Of a DNA stretch of 64,000 bases, positions 28,098 through 37,649 are shown one piece after another. The notes beneath the pieces are model-generated. The model was given only the letters and a program-made list of their open reading frames with translations. It had not been told where the DNA came from and did no database searches. Both the position numbers and the translations under genes were made by a program. The DNA is from Alcanivorax sp. GTDB lineage: Bacteria; Pseudomonadota; Gammaproteobacteria; Pseudomonadales; Alcanivoracaceae. Position 1 is the stretch's first letter; each line of letters starts with the position of its first letter. The stretch covers positions 3,038,001 to 3,102,000 of the forward strand of contig NZ_CP051240.1 of assembly GCF_017794965.1 (NCBI RefSeq), written 5' to 3'.

Positions 28098-29039
28098 ATG
28101 ATGAATGCTGCCCACACTCCCCTGCCTGACAGCGCACAACGGCACAGGCTGCAAGCCCGCCGGGTAGATTTCGATTTTGCCTCCACCCCGCTCCATTGGC
28201 TGAGCAACGACCCCTTCTCTACCCATATCATCAACGGTATCCATATGCTGCTGCCGGCCGGTGAGCTGTGGTTCTGTCGCGTGTACAACCAGGCACTGCC
28301 AATGGTGACCGATGAAGTCTTGCGTGATGATGTACAGGGTTTTATTCGCCAGGAAGCCATTCACTCCCGGCAGCACACCAAGGCCCAGAGCTATCTTGAG
28401 GCCCATGGGTTCAATGTGGCCTTCGCGGAACAAGCAGAATGGTTGTTCGGCACCGTGCTCGGGGATGCGCCGTTGGGACTGAAGTTTCTGCAACGACAGG
28501 CGTGGAAAAAGCAGTGGCTGATCACCCGCGTGGGACTGATTGCTGCCATTGAGCACTTCACCGGGGTGCTGGGCCAGTGGGCCATGGATAACGAGAGCTG
28601 GGAAACCAACGGGGACGCCACCATGGTGGATCTGTTCAAGTGGCATCTGGCCGAGGAAGTGGAACATCGCACCGTGGCCTATGACCTGTTTGAACACCTG
28701 TGCCGTACCCAGCTGGGTTTCTATGTCAGCCGTCAGGCGTTGATGGCCATCGTGTTCCCGCTGTTTCTGTATTTCATTGCAGAAGGCGGTCGCCAGCTGG
28801 CCGGGCAGGACCCGGACCCCCGTGCCCGCAAGATGGCCCGCATGCTACTGCCGCAGATCCTCATGAAGCTGCAGCAGGTCGGCAAACGGACCCACAACGT
28901 ACCCACCTTCAGTTTTCTGCTGAAGGCCACTGTTCGCTGGCTATCACCGAATTTTCATCCGGTTCATGAGGGCGACACGGAACAGGCACTGGCGTATCTG
29001 GCACGCTCACCGGCGGCACAGGCAGCCATGAACGCCTGA
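28098..29039 (+). CDS. PF10118 protein ("predicted metal-dependent hydrolase")
   Basis: A 313-residue PF10118 protein. The family has ferritin-like Glu/His motifs: here RQEAIHSRQHTKA, AIEHFTGVLGQW and AEEVEHRTVAYDLF, which could bind a di-iron or other metal centre. The biochemical function is not established. The ATG at 28098 has AGAGA upstream and fits the homologue at 41444; an ATG at 28071 lacks a ribosome site. The paralogue sits in an operon with a monooxygenase and an SDR, so a role in lipid or hydrocarbon metabolism is a guess from context. Confidence 0.8.
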   Translation: MMNAAHTPLPDSAQRHRLQARRVDFDFASTPLHWLSNDPFSTHIINGIHMLLPAGELWFCRVYNQALPMVTDEVLRDDVQGFIRQEAIHSRQHTKAQSYLEAHGFNVAFAEQAEWLFGTVLGDAPLGLKFLQRQAWKKQWLITRVGLIAAIEHFTGVLGQWAMDNESWETNGDATMVDLFKWHLAEEVEHRTVAYDLFEHLCRTQLGFYVSRQALMAIVFPLFLYFIAEGGRQLAGQDPDPRARKMARMLLPQILMKLQQVGKRTHNVPTFSFLLKATVRWLSPNFHPVHEGDTEQALAYLARSPAAQAAMNA

Positions 29040-29047
29040 AGCCGAAA

Positions 29048-29103
29048 GCCGGATGCATGACGCTACCACCCGGCATCGGGCGTCAGGCCTCAGGCATCCG
29101 GCG
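29048..29103. repeat. Heptad-type element HAE-10 at the amidase 3' end
   Basis: GCCGGATGCATGACGC (29048-29063) faces its imperfect complement GCGTCAGG...GCATCCGGC (29080-29103). The right part encodes the last residues of the amidase (TPDA and the TGA stop), so the repeat overlaps coding sequence. Confidence 0.65.
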
Positions 29104-30574
29104 TTTTACCAAACCACGGCGCAGCGTCTTCCAGCTGCGCGGCCAGCGCCAGCAATTTACCTTCATCGCCGTGGGCGCCAACGAACTGGGAACCCAGCGG
29201 CAGGCCGGCTTCGGTCCAGTGCAACGGCACTGACATGGCAGGCACGCCGGTGACGTTGGCGAACTGGGTGAAGGGCATGTACTTGAAGTTTTCCATGGCC
29301 ATCTCTTCGATCAGACCAGTCTTCATCAGCAGCTTTTCCGCCCCCACTTTGAGTACCAGCTTCAGCGCCGTTTGCTGCAACGACGGTGTTGCCATGGCTC
29401 CGATGGTCGCCGGGGGCATGGCCAGGGTTGGGGTCAGCCAGAAATCATACTTTTCCAGGAACGTATCCAGGGCAATCATGTACTGTTGCCAGCGGCTCTG
29501 GCATTTCACGTATTCATGGGCCGGGGTGGCACGTCCAAAGGCGGCAATGCCGAGCGTATCCAGCTCAAACCCTTCATCCCCGCAACCGGTAAGCGCCTTC
29601 ACCTCATCCACTTCGGCCGCACACTGACCGAACCAGACGGTCAGCCAGTCCATGCACATCTGTTTGGCATCCATCTGCGGCTCGGCTTCCTCCACCTCGT
29701 GCCCCAGATCACGCAACAGTGCCACCGTTTTTTCCACCGCCTTCACGGCTTCAGGGTCTACCGCTGTTCCCAAGGGTGAAGCGGTGGAAAAACCGATTCG
29801 CAAGCGACCGGGTTTCTTGGCAGCGGCCACCGCATAACGTTGCTCCGGCCCGGCAATCTGAAACAGGCTGCCTCGCTCATCGCCGTGTACGGCATCCAGC
29901 AGCAGGGCACTGTCACGGACCGATCGCGTCAGCACATGGTTTACCGCAATACCATGCATGGCTTCGGTAAAGGTGGGCCCCCAGGGGGTCCGGCCACGAC
30001 CGGGCTTCAACCCAAACAGACCACAACAGGCCGCCGGGATACGAATGCTGCCGCCACCGTCATTGGCTCCGGCGATGGGAACGACCCCGGCGGCCACCAT
30101 GGCGGCGGAACCGCCGGATGAGCCCCCGGGCGTATGCTCCGGATTCCAGGGGTTACGTGCCGGGCCAAAGGAGTCCGGCTCGGTAATCCCCTTGGCACCG
30201 AACTCCGGCGTATTGGTACGCCCAAAAGGCACCAGCCCGGCCGCCTTCCAGCGGGCTACCAGGGTAGAATCCTGTTGGGCACGGATGTCGTACTGTTTAC
30301 GCGCCTTGTTGCCACGGTAATCCGGCTGGCCCCCGATCTCCTGAAACAGATCTTTCACCAACATGGGCACCCCGGCCAGCGCCCCCTGCAAAGGAGACTT
30401 CGCTCTTTGTCGGGCCATGTCGTAAAGGGGGATAATCAAGCCATTGAGCTGCGGATTCACCGCTTCTGCCCTGGCAATCGCCACTTCCAGCAACTCACTG
30501 GCGGTCACCTCACCCTTGCTCACCAGCTCAGCCAGACCGATGGCATCAAACTTGCGGTATTCTTCGAATTTCAT
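29090..30574 (-). CDS. Amidase-signature family hydrolase
   Basis: A 494-residue amidase. The Ser-cisSer-Lys triad is visible: Lys74 in PMLVKDLF, cis-Ser in PGGSSGGSAA (149-158) and nucleophile Ser176 in NDGGGSIRIPA. Length and the C-terminal LPLGSQFVGAHGDEGKLLALAAQLE are typical. Similarity to 6-aminohexanoate cyclic dimer hydrolase (NylA)-type amidases is suspected. No signal peptide; no GatB or GatC partner nearby, so it is not the glutamyl-tRNA amidotransferase. The C-terminal TPDA is encoded by a repeat arm. Confidence 0.9.
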   Translation of the reverse strand: MKFEEYRKFDAIGLAELVSKGEVTASELLEVAIARAEAVNPQLNGLIIPLYDMARQRAKSPLQGALAGVPMLVKDLFQEIGGQPDYRGNKARKQYDIRAQQDSTLVARWKAAGLVPFGRTNTPEFGAKGITEPDSFGPARNPWNPEHTPGGSSGGSAAMVAAGVVPIAGANDGGGSIRIPAACCGLFGLKPGRGRTPWGPTFTEAMHGIAVNHVLTRSVRDSALLLDAVHGDERGSLFQIAGPEQRYAVAAAKKPGRLRIGFSTASPLGTAVDPEAVKAVEKTVALLRDLGHEVEEAEPQMDAKQMCMDWLTVWFGQCAAEVDEVKALTGCGDEGFELDTLGIAAFGRATPAHEYVKCQSRWQQYMIALDTFLEKYDFWLTPTLAMPPATIGAMATPSLQQTALKLVLKVGAEKLLMKTGLIEEMAMENFKYMPFTQFANVTGVPAMSVPLHWTEAGLPLGSQFVGAHGDEGKLLALAAQLEDAAPWFGKTPDA

Positions 30575-30726
30575 TTCAACTCCTGCTCTCCCAACGCTGC
30601 CAAAGGTCGCACGGCAGTAACCACTTTACTGTGGCATAGTCTGCGCTTCAGTATGTGCCAAATTTGTATCACCAGCGGCTTGGCCACTGACGCATAAAGA
30701 CACCAGCAGCCCAACAGGGAGAAATC

Positions 30727-31737
30727 ATGAAAGCCATCGGATTCAATCAGCCTCGCAGCATTGATGACGTCCATGCCCTGGAAGACATCCAGCTGGATCT
30801 GCCCTCTCCGGGCCCCCGGGATCTGCTGGTGGCGGTACAAGCCGTGTCCGTAAACCCCATCGATACCAAACTCCGCCAGCGCCCGCTGGATCAGCCCGGC
30901 CATCGGGTACTGGGATTTGATGCTGCCGGCGTGGTGGAAGCGGTGGGCAGCGAGGTCAGCCGCTTTCAGAAAGGCGACCGGGTCTGGTATGCCGGCGCGG
31001 TCCAGCGTCAGGGCAGCAATGCCGAATACCAGTGCGTGGATGAACGGCTGGTATCACGCAAACCTGACAGCCTGGGCATGCAGGAAGCAGCCGCCCTGCC
31101 TCTCACCGCGCTGACCGCCTGGGAAGCATTGGAAGATCAACTGGGTTTCCAGCCCGGTAAATGCGAAGGCAAAACCCTGCTGGTGATCGGCGGCGCAGGG
31201 GGCGTGGGCTCCATTGCCATTCAACTGGCCGCCCGGCATTTCGGGCTGCGCGTCATCGCCACCGCCGGCAGAGAGACATCCGCCAACTGGTGTGAGGCAA
31301 TGGGGGCCCATGCCCTGGTGGATTACCGCCAACCCATCCCGGTACAACTGGAAAAGCTGGGGGTGCCCCAGGTAGATGGCATCTTCATCACCCAGAACCT
31401 GGATGATTACTGGCAGACCGCCTGCCAGGTGATTGCGCCCCTGGGCGGCATCTGCGCCATTGTGGATGCCCGCGGGCCGCTGGATCTGAACCCGCTGAAA
31501 CCGAAGAGTGCCCGGTTCAGCTGGGAGTTCATGTTCACCCGCGCCATGTTCGCCCAGGACATGCAGCGGCAAGGGGACATCCTCAGCCAGCTTCGCGAGC
31601 TGGTGGATGCCGGCACGATTCAGACCACCATCAGCGAAGGCCTCGGCCCGATCAATGCCGACAACCTCAAAACCGCCCACCGGCGACTGGAGGAAGGGGC
31701 AACGATTGGCAAACTGGTCTTGGCGGGCTGGGAGTAA
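30727..31737 (+). CDS. Medium-chain dehydrogenase/reductase (zinc-less quinone-oxidoreductase-like)
   Basis: A 336-residue MDR protein. The N-terminal GroES-like half includes AVSVNPIDTKLR and VLGFDAAGVVEAVGSEVSRFQKGDRVWYAG. The Rossmann half has LLVIGGAGGVGSIAIQLA, the NAD(P)-binding GxGGVG motif. The cysteine and histidine zinc ligands of true alcohol dehydrogenases are absent, so an NADPH-dependent quinone or enone reductase is most likely; the pattern resembles the family named zinc-binding alcohol dehydrogenase family 1. It is divergent from the amidase with a 152-bp shared promoter region. ATG with AGGGAG upstream. HAE-11 follows immediately. Confidence 0.88.
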   Translation: MKAIGFNQPRSIDDVHALEDIQLDLPSPGPRDLLVAVQAVSVNPIDTKLRQRPLDQPGHRVLGFDAAGVVEAVGSEVSRFQKGDRVWYAGAVQRQGSNAEYQCVDERLVSRKPDSLGMQEAAALPLTALTAWEALEDQLGFQPGKCEGKTLLVIGGAGGVGSIAIQLAARHFGLRVIATAGRETSANWCEAMGAHALVDYRQPIPVQLEKLGVPQVDGIFITQNLDDYWQTACQVIAPLGGICAIVDARGPLDLNPLKPKSARFSWEFMFTRAMFAQDMQRQGDILSQLRELVDAGTIQTTISEGLGPINADNLKTAHRRLEEGATIGKLVLAGWE

Positions 31738-31742
31738 AAATC

Positions 31743-31916
31743 AGCTACAAGCTTCAAGTTGCAAGCTACAAGGCGCGGGCCAAGTCCGATGGTTTTGCAG
31801 GGCCGTGCCCGCGTCTAAGTTCTCGGTGCGGCTGAGGGCAGAGAAACCATCTCCAGATTTCGGCTCGCATTCTAGCTTGTAGCTTGTAGCTTGCCCCTCG
31901 TAGCTCGTAGCTGATA
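31743..31916. repeat. Heptad-armed element HAE-11
   Basis: The left arm 31743-31778 reads AGCTACA, AGCTTCA, AGTTGCA, AGCTACA, then AGGCGCG. The right arm 31871-31916, on the minus strand, gives AGCTACG, AGCTACG, AGGGGCA, AGCTACA, AGCTACA, AGCTAGA. The spacer resembles those of HAE-13 and HAE-14 (GGCCGTGCCCGCG near 31802). It separates the converging reductase and phytase genes. Confidence 0.85.
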
Positions 31917-31918
31917 AC

Positions 31919-33796
31919 TCAAGGCTTTTCCAGCAACGCCTCGATGTCTTTCCATGCCACGATCTTGTAGTTCTGCGGCGCATCGGGGAGGCGGTTGCGG
32001 CCGTCCTGGACCACCAGCATGCCACGCTCATAGTCCCCGCCCAGATTCACAGAGGTCACGTCCAGACCATCGGTTTCCGAAGCTCCGTCGATACCCGCTG
32101 CGGGATTCATGCCGATGCGGAACTTGCCGACCACATCGTGGGGCGCGTTGGCGTCCAGGATCACGTAGCTGTCATCCCCCTGACTGGACACCACCAACCA
32201 GTTCCTGCCATCACGCTGATACAGGGCAAGGCCCTCGATATCATCCACCAGCACGTCCCCGACCGCTTTCACTTCGCGGCCATCGGTGGGCTGATCCGCT
32301 GCCGCGGCAAACACCCAAACGGCCCGGTCCTCTTCCCCCACAAAAAGACGCTGACTCTGTTCATCGGCGACACACCCTTCCGGCTGTGTTTCCACCTGCA
32401 GTTGGCGCACACGCTCACCGGACACGGTATCGCCGCCGGTCAGCAACCACTGCTCGATCAGACCACTCTTGTCGTTGGCAAAGGCATAGATGCCCTGGTC
32501 ATTCTGGTACATGCACAGCCCATAAATCTCTTTCATTCCGGTGAGAATCTGTGTGGCTTCCTGTACCTGCCCATTGTCCGGGTCGATCAGAAAGACATGC
32601 AGGCTGTTATGATCACGGTTGGACGCCACCGCCACATCCCATTGCTTGTCCGCAACGGTCAATCCGTAGCGCAGGTCCACATTGTTCAGCCGTCCCACTT
32701 CCAGAAACTGGCGGGTTTGTCCCTGAAGATCGTATACATACAGGCCGGCTTTCTTGTCGGTACCAAGAATGCGGCTATGCTCGGGTTGTGCGCGGTTGAT
32801 CCAGATGGCGGGATCATCAGCGGCATCGCCGAAGCGCTCTACGCTGTCACTCTGCGCCGTGGGCAACACCATTGGCAGGTGGTCAGCGGCAGACGCCGAT
32901 GCAGACCAGTCGACAGTGCTACGCAGTACACCGCCGTTGCCATCGTCCAGCGCATACAAGACCAGATTCTCATCGGCACCACTGACCACCAGGGTTTCCG
33001 GTTCTTCCAGATCCGGCACCCCAATACGGCTTTGCAGGGAACCGTCTGCCAGGTAGAGATTGATCACACCGGCTTCCTTGTCGATCAATCCCACACCACC
33101 GGGCAATACGGCGACGCCACTGGCGTTCTCGGCAATCTGGCCGTGTGGGGCAAGACGGTCGAGCAGCTGACGCTCAGCCTCTTTTTCCGGGTCTGCGTTA
33201 TAGCGCCACAGGCCCACGGATTCCTCTGCCACATACAGCACGGCCGCGGCATCATCCACGGCACAGCTTTCCGCCCCCGGCGGCAGCACCAGATGACGCA
33301 CCGCCATGGCGTCATCGGTTGCCCCCATCAGCCACTGATCCGCGCCACCCCGTTCATCAAGAACGAACACGGACAACAGGGACTGAGCGTCCTGATACAG
33401 GCAGAAACCGCTGATTTCATAGTCCGGTGCGGGCATGCGCTGCACTTCATGCAAGCGCCCATCCTGAAACGAGAACAGCACCGCCTGATTACTGCTCCGG
33501 TCTACAGTCACCAGGCGCGCCTCTCCCGTCCCATTCTCCCGGCCTGCCAGGCCTTCGAAATTCCCGCGCTGAAGCACCTTCTCGCCACTGACCAGATGCC
33601 CCTGGGCATTCACGCTGACACGCTGTTGTTCGCCTACCCACAACCCCAACGGGTTACCCAGTGACGTTTCGCTGTTCCACTGCGGGGTGGACGCCGCCAT
33701 CATCTCATTGTGATCAGTGCCGTAATCCCGTTGGCAACCGGCAAGCAACAGGGCAGACATCCCCACCAGCAGTTGCATCATTGTGTTATTTCGCAT
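31919..33796 (-). CDS. Lipoprotein beta-propeller phytase (3-phytase)
   Basis: A 625-residue secreted lipoprotein. The signal peptide ends in the lipobox LLAGC with Cys21. The C-terminal half (from about residue 325) is a canonical beta-propeller phytase: DAADDPAIWIN, SRILGTDKKAGLYVYDLQG, RLNNVDLRYGL, and GMKEIYGLCMY, with acidic calcium-site residues. The N-terminal half (about 60-320) reads as a second, diverged propeller (ISGFCLYQDAQ, NLYLADGSLQSRIGV), a dual-domain form known among marine bacteria. It would release phosphate from phytate at the cell surface. The ATG at 33796 has AAGGAAAG upstream. It follows its TonB receptor by 72 bp, probably in one transcript. Confidence 0.93.
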   Translation of the reverse strand: MRNNTMMQLLVGMSALLLAGCQRDYGTDHNEMMAASTPQWNSETSLGNPLGLWVGEQQRVSVNAQGHLVSGEKVLQRGNFEGLAGRENGTGEARLVTVDRSSNQAVLFSFQDGRLHEVQRMPAPDYEISGFCLYQDAQSLLSVFVLDERGGADQWLMGATDDAMAVRHLVLPPGAESCAVDDAAAVLYVAEESVGLWRYNADPEKEAERQLLDRLAPHGQIAENASGVAVLPGGVGLIDKEAGVINLYLADGSLQSRIGVPDLEEPETLVVSGADENLVLYALDDGNGGVLRSTVDWSASASAADHLPMVLPTAQSDSVERFGDAADDPAIWINRAQPEHSRILGTDKKAGLYVYDLQGQTRQFLEVGRLNNVDLRYGLTVADKQWDVAVASNRDHNSLHVFLIDPDNGQVQEATQILTGMKEIYGLCMYQNDQGIYAFANDKSGLIEQWLLTGGDTVSGERVRQLQVETQPEGCVADEQSQRLFVGEEDRAVWVFAAAADQPTDGREVKAVGDVLVDDIEGLALYQRDGRNWLVVSSQGDDSYVILDANAPHDVVGKFRIGMNPAAGIDGASETDGLDVTSVNLGGDYERGMLVVQDGRNRLPDAPQNYKIVAWKDIEALLEKP

Positions 33797-33868
33797 GGTA
33801 CTTTCCTTCGCACTTTCCTTCAGACAAAAAAGGGGCCGGGGGTATCGCACTCCCCCCGACCGGCCTGA

Positions 33869-36361
33869 TTAAAGGTTCTTCAGAGCCAAACCCAACTTGA
33901 AGGTGGGGCCGTATTCTTCGTACTGGGCATTGAACTTCTCCTTGCCGGTGTAGGCATAGAAGGGTTCGTCGTTGATGTTGATCGCCTCGAAGGTGAGCTG
34001 CAGGTCTTCGGTCAGGAAATAGTGGCCATTGAAATCCAGCTGCACATGATCATCGGTGTAGATGTCATAGCGCTTATCCAGCGGATCGCTCACTTCCTGC
34101 AGGAATTTTCCGGTGTAGTTGGCCGCCAGCCGCAGGCTGAGTCGCTTGTCTTCATAACCGAACATCAGATTGCCGGTGACGTCGGACTGGCTGGGCAGTG
34201 CGATATCCCGTTTTACGCTTGTGCCAGCGCCATCATCATAGGCTTCAATCTCAGCGGTGGAATCCACAAAGGTGGCATTGGCGCCCATCAACAGGCCATT
34301 GAACGGTGCAGGCAGGCTGCTGAACTGCTTGGAGTAAGCCAGTTCCAGACCGTAGAGACTGGCATCGTTACCGTTCTCGAAGGTTTCCGCGTCATCAAAT
34401 GCGGTGAAACCCGGGGTGCCGCCCTTGTCGGTCAGGTAGGCGAAGTTCTTGATGTCCTTGTAGAACGCGAAGGCAGATACCACACCGGCATGCCCCATAT
34501 AGTGCTCAATACCCAAATCCAGATTATTGGATTCCAGGGACTTCAGTTCCGGGTTGCCAAAGCTGGCCTCGTTACCATCGATCTCGAAACCCGGTGACAG
34601 CTGCTCGAAGGTGGGACGGACTACACTGCGTGTGAACGCTGTGCGCACCAGGGTGTCATTGGTGAGCTGGTAGCGCAGATGCAGCGCAGGCAACCAGTGG
34701 TCTTCATCTTCTTCGTAGTGGCTCGGGGTGATGGTGCCGTTGTCATCGCCGAAACCATCCGCTTCAAACTCGAGTTTTTCATAACGCACACCGGTGAGAA
34801 TGCGCAGTTGCTGAATATCCACGGTGCCCATCAGGTAAGCCGCCTGACGGTCTTCCGTCATTTCGAAGTCCTCGATCGCAGAGTCCACATCCTCGAACTG
34901 GCCCGGCCCCGCGATCAGCCCGTCAATGGAATCCGGATCCACACCGGGTCCGAAATTGCCCAGCTCATAATCCACATCCGTTGCATGGTCGGCCAGGTTG
35001 GCGGTGGGTCCGTAGGTCCACACATTGACGTCACTGTCCTTGGTGCGCTGGCTGGCCTTGGTGCCAAACTTCACCGACGCGGGATTGCTGTTCCAGTACA
35101 GGTCGCGCTTAAAGTCCAGCGCCACATCCACTTGCTCATCGGTAGTCTTGCCCTCAGTGACTTCAATCTCGTCCAGATCATAGTTACTGGCATCATAAAA
35201 ACCTGTCGGGTATATGGCCGACGGTTTGCGATTCCCGCTGAATCCGGCATCGGTAAAGTCAGCAATGAACACCGTGCTGTCCGCATGCCGCGGCTCATCT
35301 TCTTCGGCAGTGCTGTAGCCGATATGGAAATCGGTGGTCCAGTCACCGGAGAAATGCTGCCCGCCCAGCACAAAGGAAGAAATTTCCTGGGTCTCTTCCC
35401 GGTCCTTCAACTCCTTCTCGACTTCAGCGATACCGGTCTGTCCCGGTTCTTGCGCCGCATCGAAGGAAAAGATATTGGCCTGACGGATTTCCTCATCACG
35501 AAATTCACTGTGCAAGGTGCGCAGGTAGAGGCTGGTATCGTCACTGAGCAGATAATCGAAATTGACGGCCACACCCAGCCTTTCACGGGTGATCATGTAG
35601 TCACGCTGTTCGAACTCTTCCAGGGCATTGTTATCGTCGAAGTCCCAGCCGCCGCCGGTTTCCACATTATCGGAACCGAAATCACGCTCCCCCCAGCTGA
35701 TGGCACCGGCCACCCCGAAGTTGTTGGTACCCTCGCCCAGAGAAAACTGGTTACTGGCGGCCACCGCCAGTTCCGGACTGGTCTGGTCGGTATGCTGATC
35801 ATGGCTGGCTGCGGCGCTCAGGGAATAGAACAGGCCGTCGCGGTCAAAAGCAGACAGGGTATTCACTTCCACCGTCCCCCCCAGGGAGTTGGCATCCATG
35901 TCCGGGGTCAGGGTTTTCACCACCGTCAGGGATTCCAGCAGATCCGCCGGAATCACATCCAGCGCCACCGCACGACGCCCCGCTTCCGGGGCCGGTACCT
36001 GAATCCCGTTAACGTTCACCGCGTTCAGATCCGGCGCCACACCCCGCACACGAACAAAACGTCCTTCGCCCTGATCTCGCTCGATGGAAACACCCGGCAT
36101 GCGCTGCAGGGATTCGGACACATTACTGTCCGGGAAGTCACCGATGTCATCGGCACGGGTGGTGGTTTCGATGTTGTCCGCTTCACGCTGTTCGGTCAGC
36201 GCACGGTTGGTGCTGGCCGCCTGGCCAATCACCCGTACCGTTTCCAGTTCATTACTGTCTGCGGCGGTTTCTTCTGCCTGCAGCTGACTGCAGGCCAGCG
36301 CCACTGCAGTGGCAAGAAGTGTCTTGGTCACAGGTGGAAAGAATCGCTTGGTACTGGACAT
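33869..36361 (-). CDS. TonB-dependent receptor paired with phytase
   Basis: An 830-residue receptor with signal peptide ending near CSQLQAEET. The plug has VSESLQRMPGVSIERDQGEG, RVRGVAPDLNAVNVNGIQVP and VVKTLTPDMDANSLGGTVEV, the pattern of the TIGR01782 Xanthomonas/Caulobacter-type receptors that often import non-siderophore substrates. It ends ALKNL rather than in an aromatic residue, which is unusual for a barrel terminus. The phytase gene follows directly, so uptake of phytate or its products is the natural inference. ATG at 36361, GGGG upstream. No Fur box is apparent; a weak Pho-like site is at 36421-36438. Confidence 0.9.
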   Translation of the reverse strand: MSSTKRFFPPVTKTLLATAVALACSQLQAEETAADSNELETVRVIGQAASTNRALTEQREADNIETTTRADDIGDFPDSNVSESLQRMPGVSIERDQGEGRFVRVRGVAPDLNAVNVNGIQVPAPEAGRRAVALDVIPADLLESLTVVKTLTPDMDANSLGGTVEVNTLSAFDRDGLFYSLSAAASHDQHTDQTSPELAVAASNQFSLGEGTNNFGVAGAISWGERDFGSDNVETGGGWDFDDNNALEEFEQRDYMITRERLGVAVNFDYLLSDDTSLYLRTLHSEFRDEEIRQANIFSFDAAQEPGQTGIAEVEKELKDREETQEISSFVLGGQHFSGDWTTDFHIGYSTAEEDEPRHADSTVFIADFTDAGFSGNRKPSAIYPTGFYDASNYDLDEIEVTEGKTTDEQVDVALDFKRDLYWNSNPASVKFGTKASQRTKDSDVNVWTYGPTANLADHATDVDYELGNFGPGVDPDSIDGLIAGPGQFEDVDSAIEDFEMTEDRQAAYLMGTVDIQQLRILTGVRYEKLEFEADGFGDDNGTITPSHYEEDEDHWLPALHLRYQLTNDTLVRTAFTRSVVRPTFEQLSPGFEIDGNEASFGNPELKSLESNNLDLGIEHYMGHAGVVSAFAFYKDIKNFAYLTDKGGTPGFTAFDDAETFENGNDASLYGLELAYSKQFSSLPAPFNGLLMGANATFVDSTAEIEAYDDGAGTSVKRDIALPSQSDVTGNLMFGYEDKRLSLRLAANYTGKFLQEVSDPLDKRYDIYTDDHVQLDFNGHYFLTEDLQLTFEAININDEPFYAYTGKEKFNAQYEEYGPTFKLGLALKNL

Positions 36362-36747
36362 GGTATCCCCCGGGCAATGCCCTGATGTATTGGCAATGCC
36401 GGCACCCTAAGGAGAGCCCGTGTCACTTCTGTTACAGGGTTGCGGGGAAAACGTGTTTCCAGAGGGGTTTGCCAGGGATTTGAGCCGAATGGACCCGCGT
36501 AGAGATTTCAGTCGGACGTCTGACGTCGGAGGTCTGACGCCCAAAGCCCAAGCCTCCACCACTGCTCGACCGGTTTTGACTTAAAGCGTCCGACGTCAGA
36601 CGTCCGACTTCAGACTTTTTCTTATCTCCCCTGAGCCAATCGCACCCCCTGCACATCAATGTGATCAATCACACAGTTCTTCATCGGCTTCATCAAACTG
36701 ACACAGCACTACGGTAAAGCTGCTGCCAACAGGCAGGAGAACCCGAC
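36362..36747. promoter_or_regulatory. Divergent promoter region, TonB receptor / GGDEF-like gene
   Basis: Holds the receptor promoter, heptad element HAE-12 and the GGDEF-like promoter. On the minus strand CTGTAACAGAAGTGACAC (36421-36438) loosely resembles a Pho box (9 of 14 half-site bases by eye), which would fit a phytase operon, but the match is weak. TGTGATCAATCACA at 36660-36673 is a 14-bp perfect palindrome resembling a shortened CRP-type site. Confidence 0.45.
36509..36615. repeat. Heptad-armed element HAE-12
   Basis: The left arm 36509-36540 and right arm 36586-36615 share a 21-bp exact inverted match composed of units such as GGACGTC, TGACGTC, GGAGGTC. The spacer is short (about 45 bp) and lacks the strong GC core. 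It sits in a promoter region rather than at a gene 3' end, unlike most members. Confidence 0.85.
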
Positions 36748-37647
36748 GTGAAAAACCTGATCAACCGACATCGCAGCACCCTGATGGTGCTGGTGGCACT
36801 CGCCAATCTGATCGTGCTGGCCAACCTGGCGGCGGGTGATCCCAAGGACTGGCAGGAACTGGTCTGGCTGGATATCGCCGGCGAAGGCGGCGCGGCACTG
36901 CTGTCTCTGCTGTGGATTGCCCTGATCCTCAACAGCCGTCCCGGCGGACGAGTGACACGCATGCTGGTAGCCGGACTCAGTGGCGTCTTTCTGGCTTACT
37001 GGCAGGATCTGATGGATGAATTTATTCGTCTGCCAGAAACCATTATGTGGGACCACTGGCTGGAATCCGGTGCCATGCCGGCAGGGTTGATCATGCTCAC
37101 CATCGGCATTTATCACTGGCATCGTGAACAGCAGGCCATTTCGAGCCAGCTGCTGCGCCGGGAACGGATCTTTCGCGAACATCGTAGTCTCGACAACCTG
37201 ACCCCCCTGGCGGGGGCCCGCTACCTGCGCGAACAGCTGCGCTTGGAGCTGGGGCACCCCCATCGCCCGGTTGCGTTGATCATGCTTGATCTGCATTGCT
37301 TTGATCACAGCCGCCGTCTGCTTGGTCCCGCTGACAGCGACCGGTTACTGAAAGAACTGGGCGAGCTTCTGCTGCTCAACCTGCGCCGGCAGGATCTACT
37401 GTGCCGCTATGCCGGTGACCGCTTTGCGGTGGTGCTGCCGGGCAGTGGGCAAGGAGAAGCCGAACGCATCGCCGGCGAACTCCAGCAGCTGGCGCAGCAT
37501 TTCGCGTTCAAAACACAGCGGGGTGAGAGCCATTTCATTCAGGTGCAGACCGGTATCGCCACTGCCCATGATGATGATGAGGCGTCCCTGATCGAGCGCG
37601 CCAATCGCAATCTGGCCCGCACCCTGTCCGCTCACCAGGCCGCCTGA
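36748..37647 (+). CDS. Membrane protein with degenerate GGDEF domain
   Basis: A 299-residue protein with about four hydrophobic segments (residues roughly 11-29, 47-62, 72-86, 108-122) and a C-terminal GGDEF-like domain from about 145. The signature reads AGDRF at 222-226 instead of GGDEF, and the metal-binding DxD is changed to DLH (181-183), so diguanylate cyclase activity is unlikely. The I-site RxxD is kept as RRQD (213-216), five residues before the signature, so c-di-GMP binding remains possible. Start is GTG with AGGAGA upstream. The AraC gene starts 2 bp after its stop, so the pair is almost certainly co-translated. Confidence 0.85.
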   Translation: MKNLINRHRSTLMVLVALANLIVLANLAAGDPKDWQELVWLDIAGEGGAALLSLLWIALILNSRPGGRVTRMLVAGLSGVFLAYWQDLMDEFIRLPETIMWDHWLESGAMPAGLIMLTIGIYHWHREQQAISSQLLRRERIFREHRSLDNLTPLAGARYLREQLRLELGHPHRPVALIMLDLHCFDHSRRLLGPADSDRLLKELGELLLLNLRRQDLLCRYAGDRFAVVLPGSGQGEAERIAGELQQLAQHFAFKTQRGESHFIQVQTGIATAHDDDEASLIERANRNLARTLSAHQAA

Positions 37648-37649
37648 CC

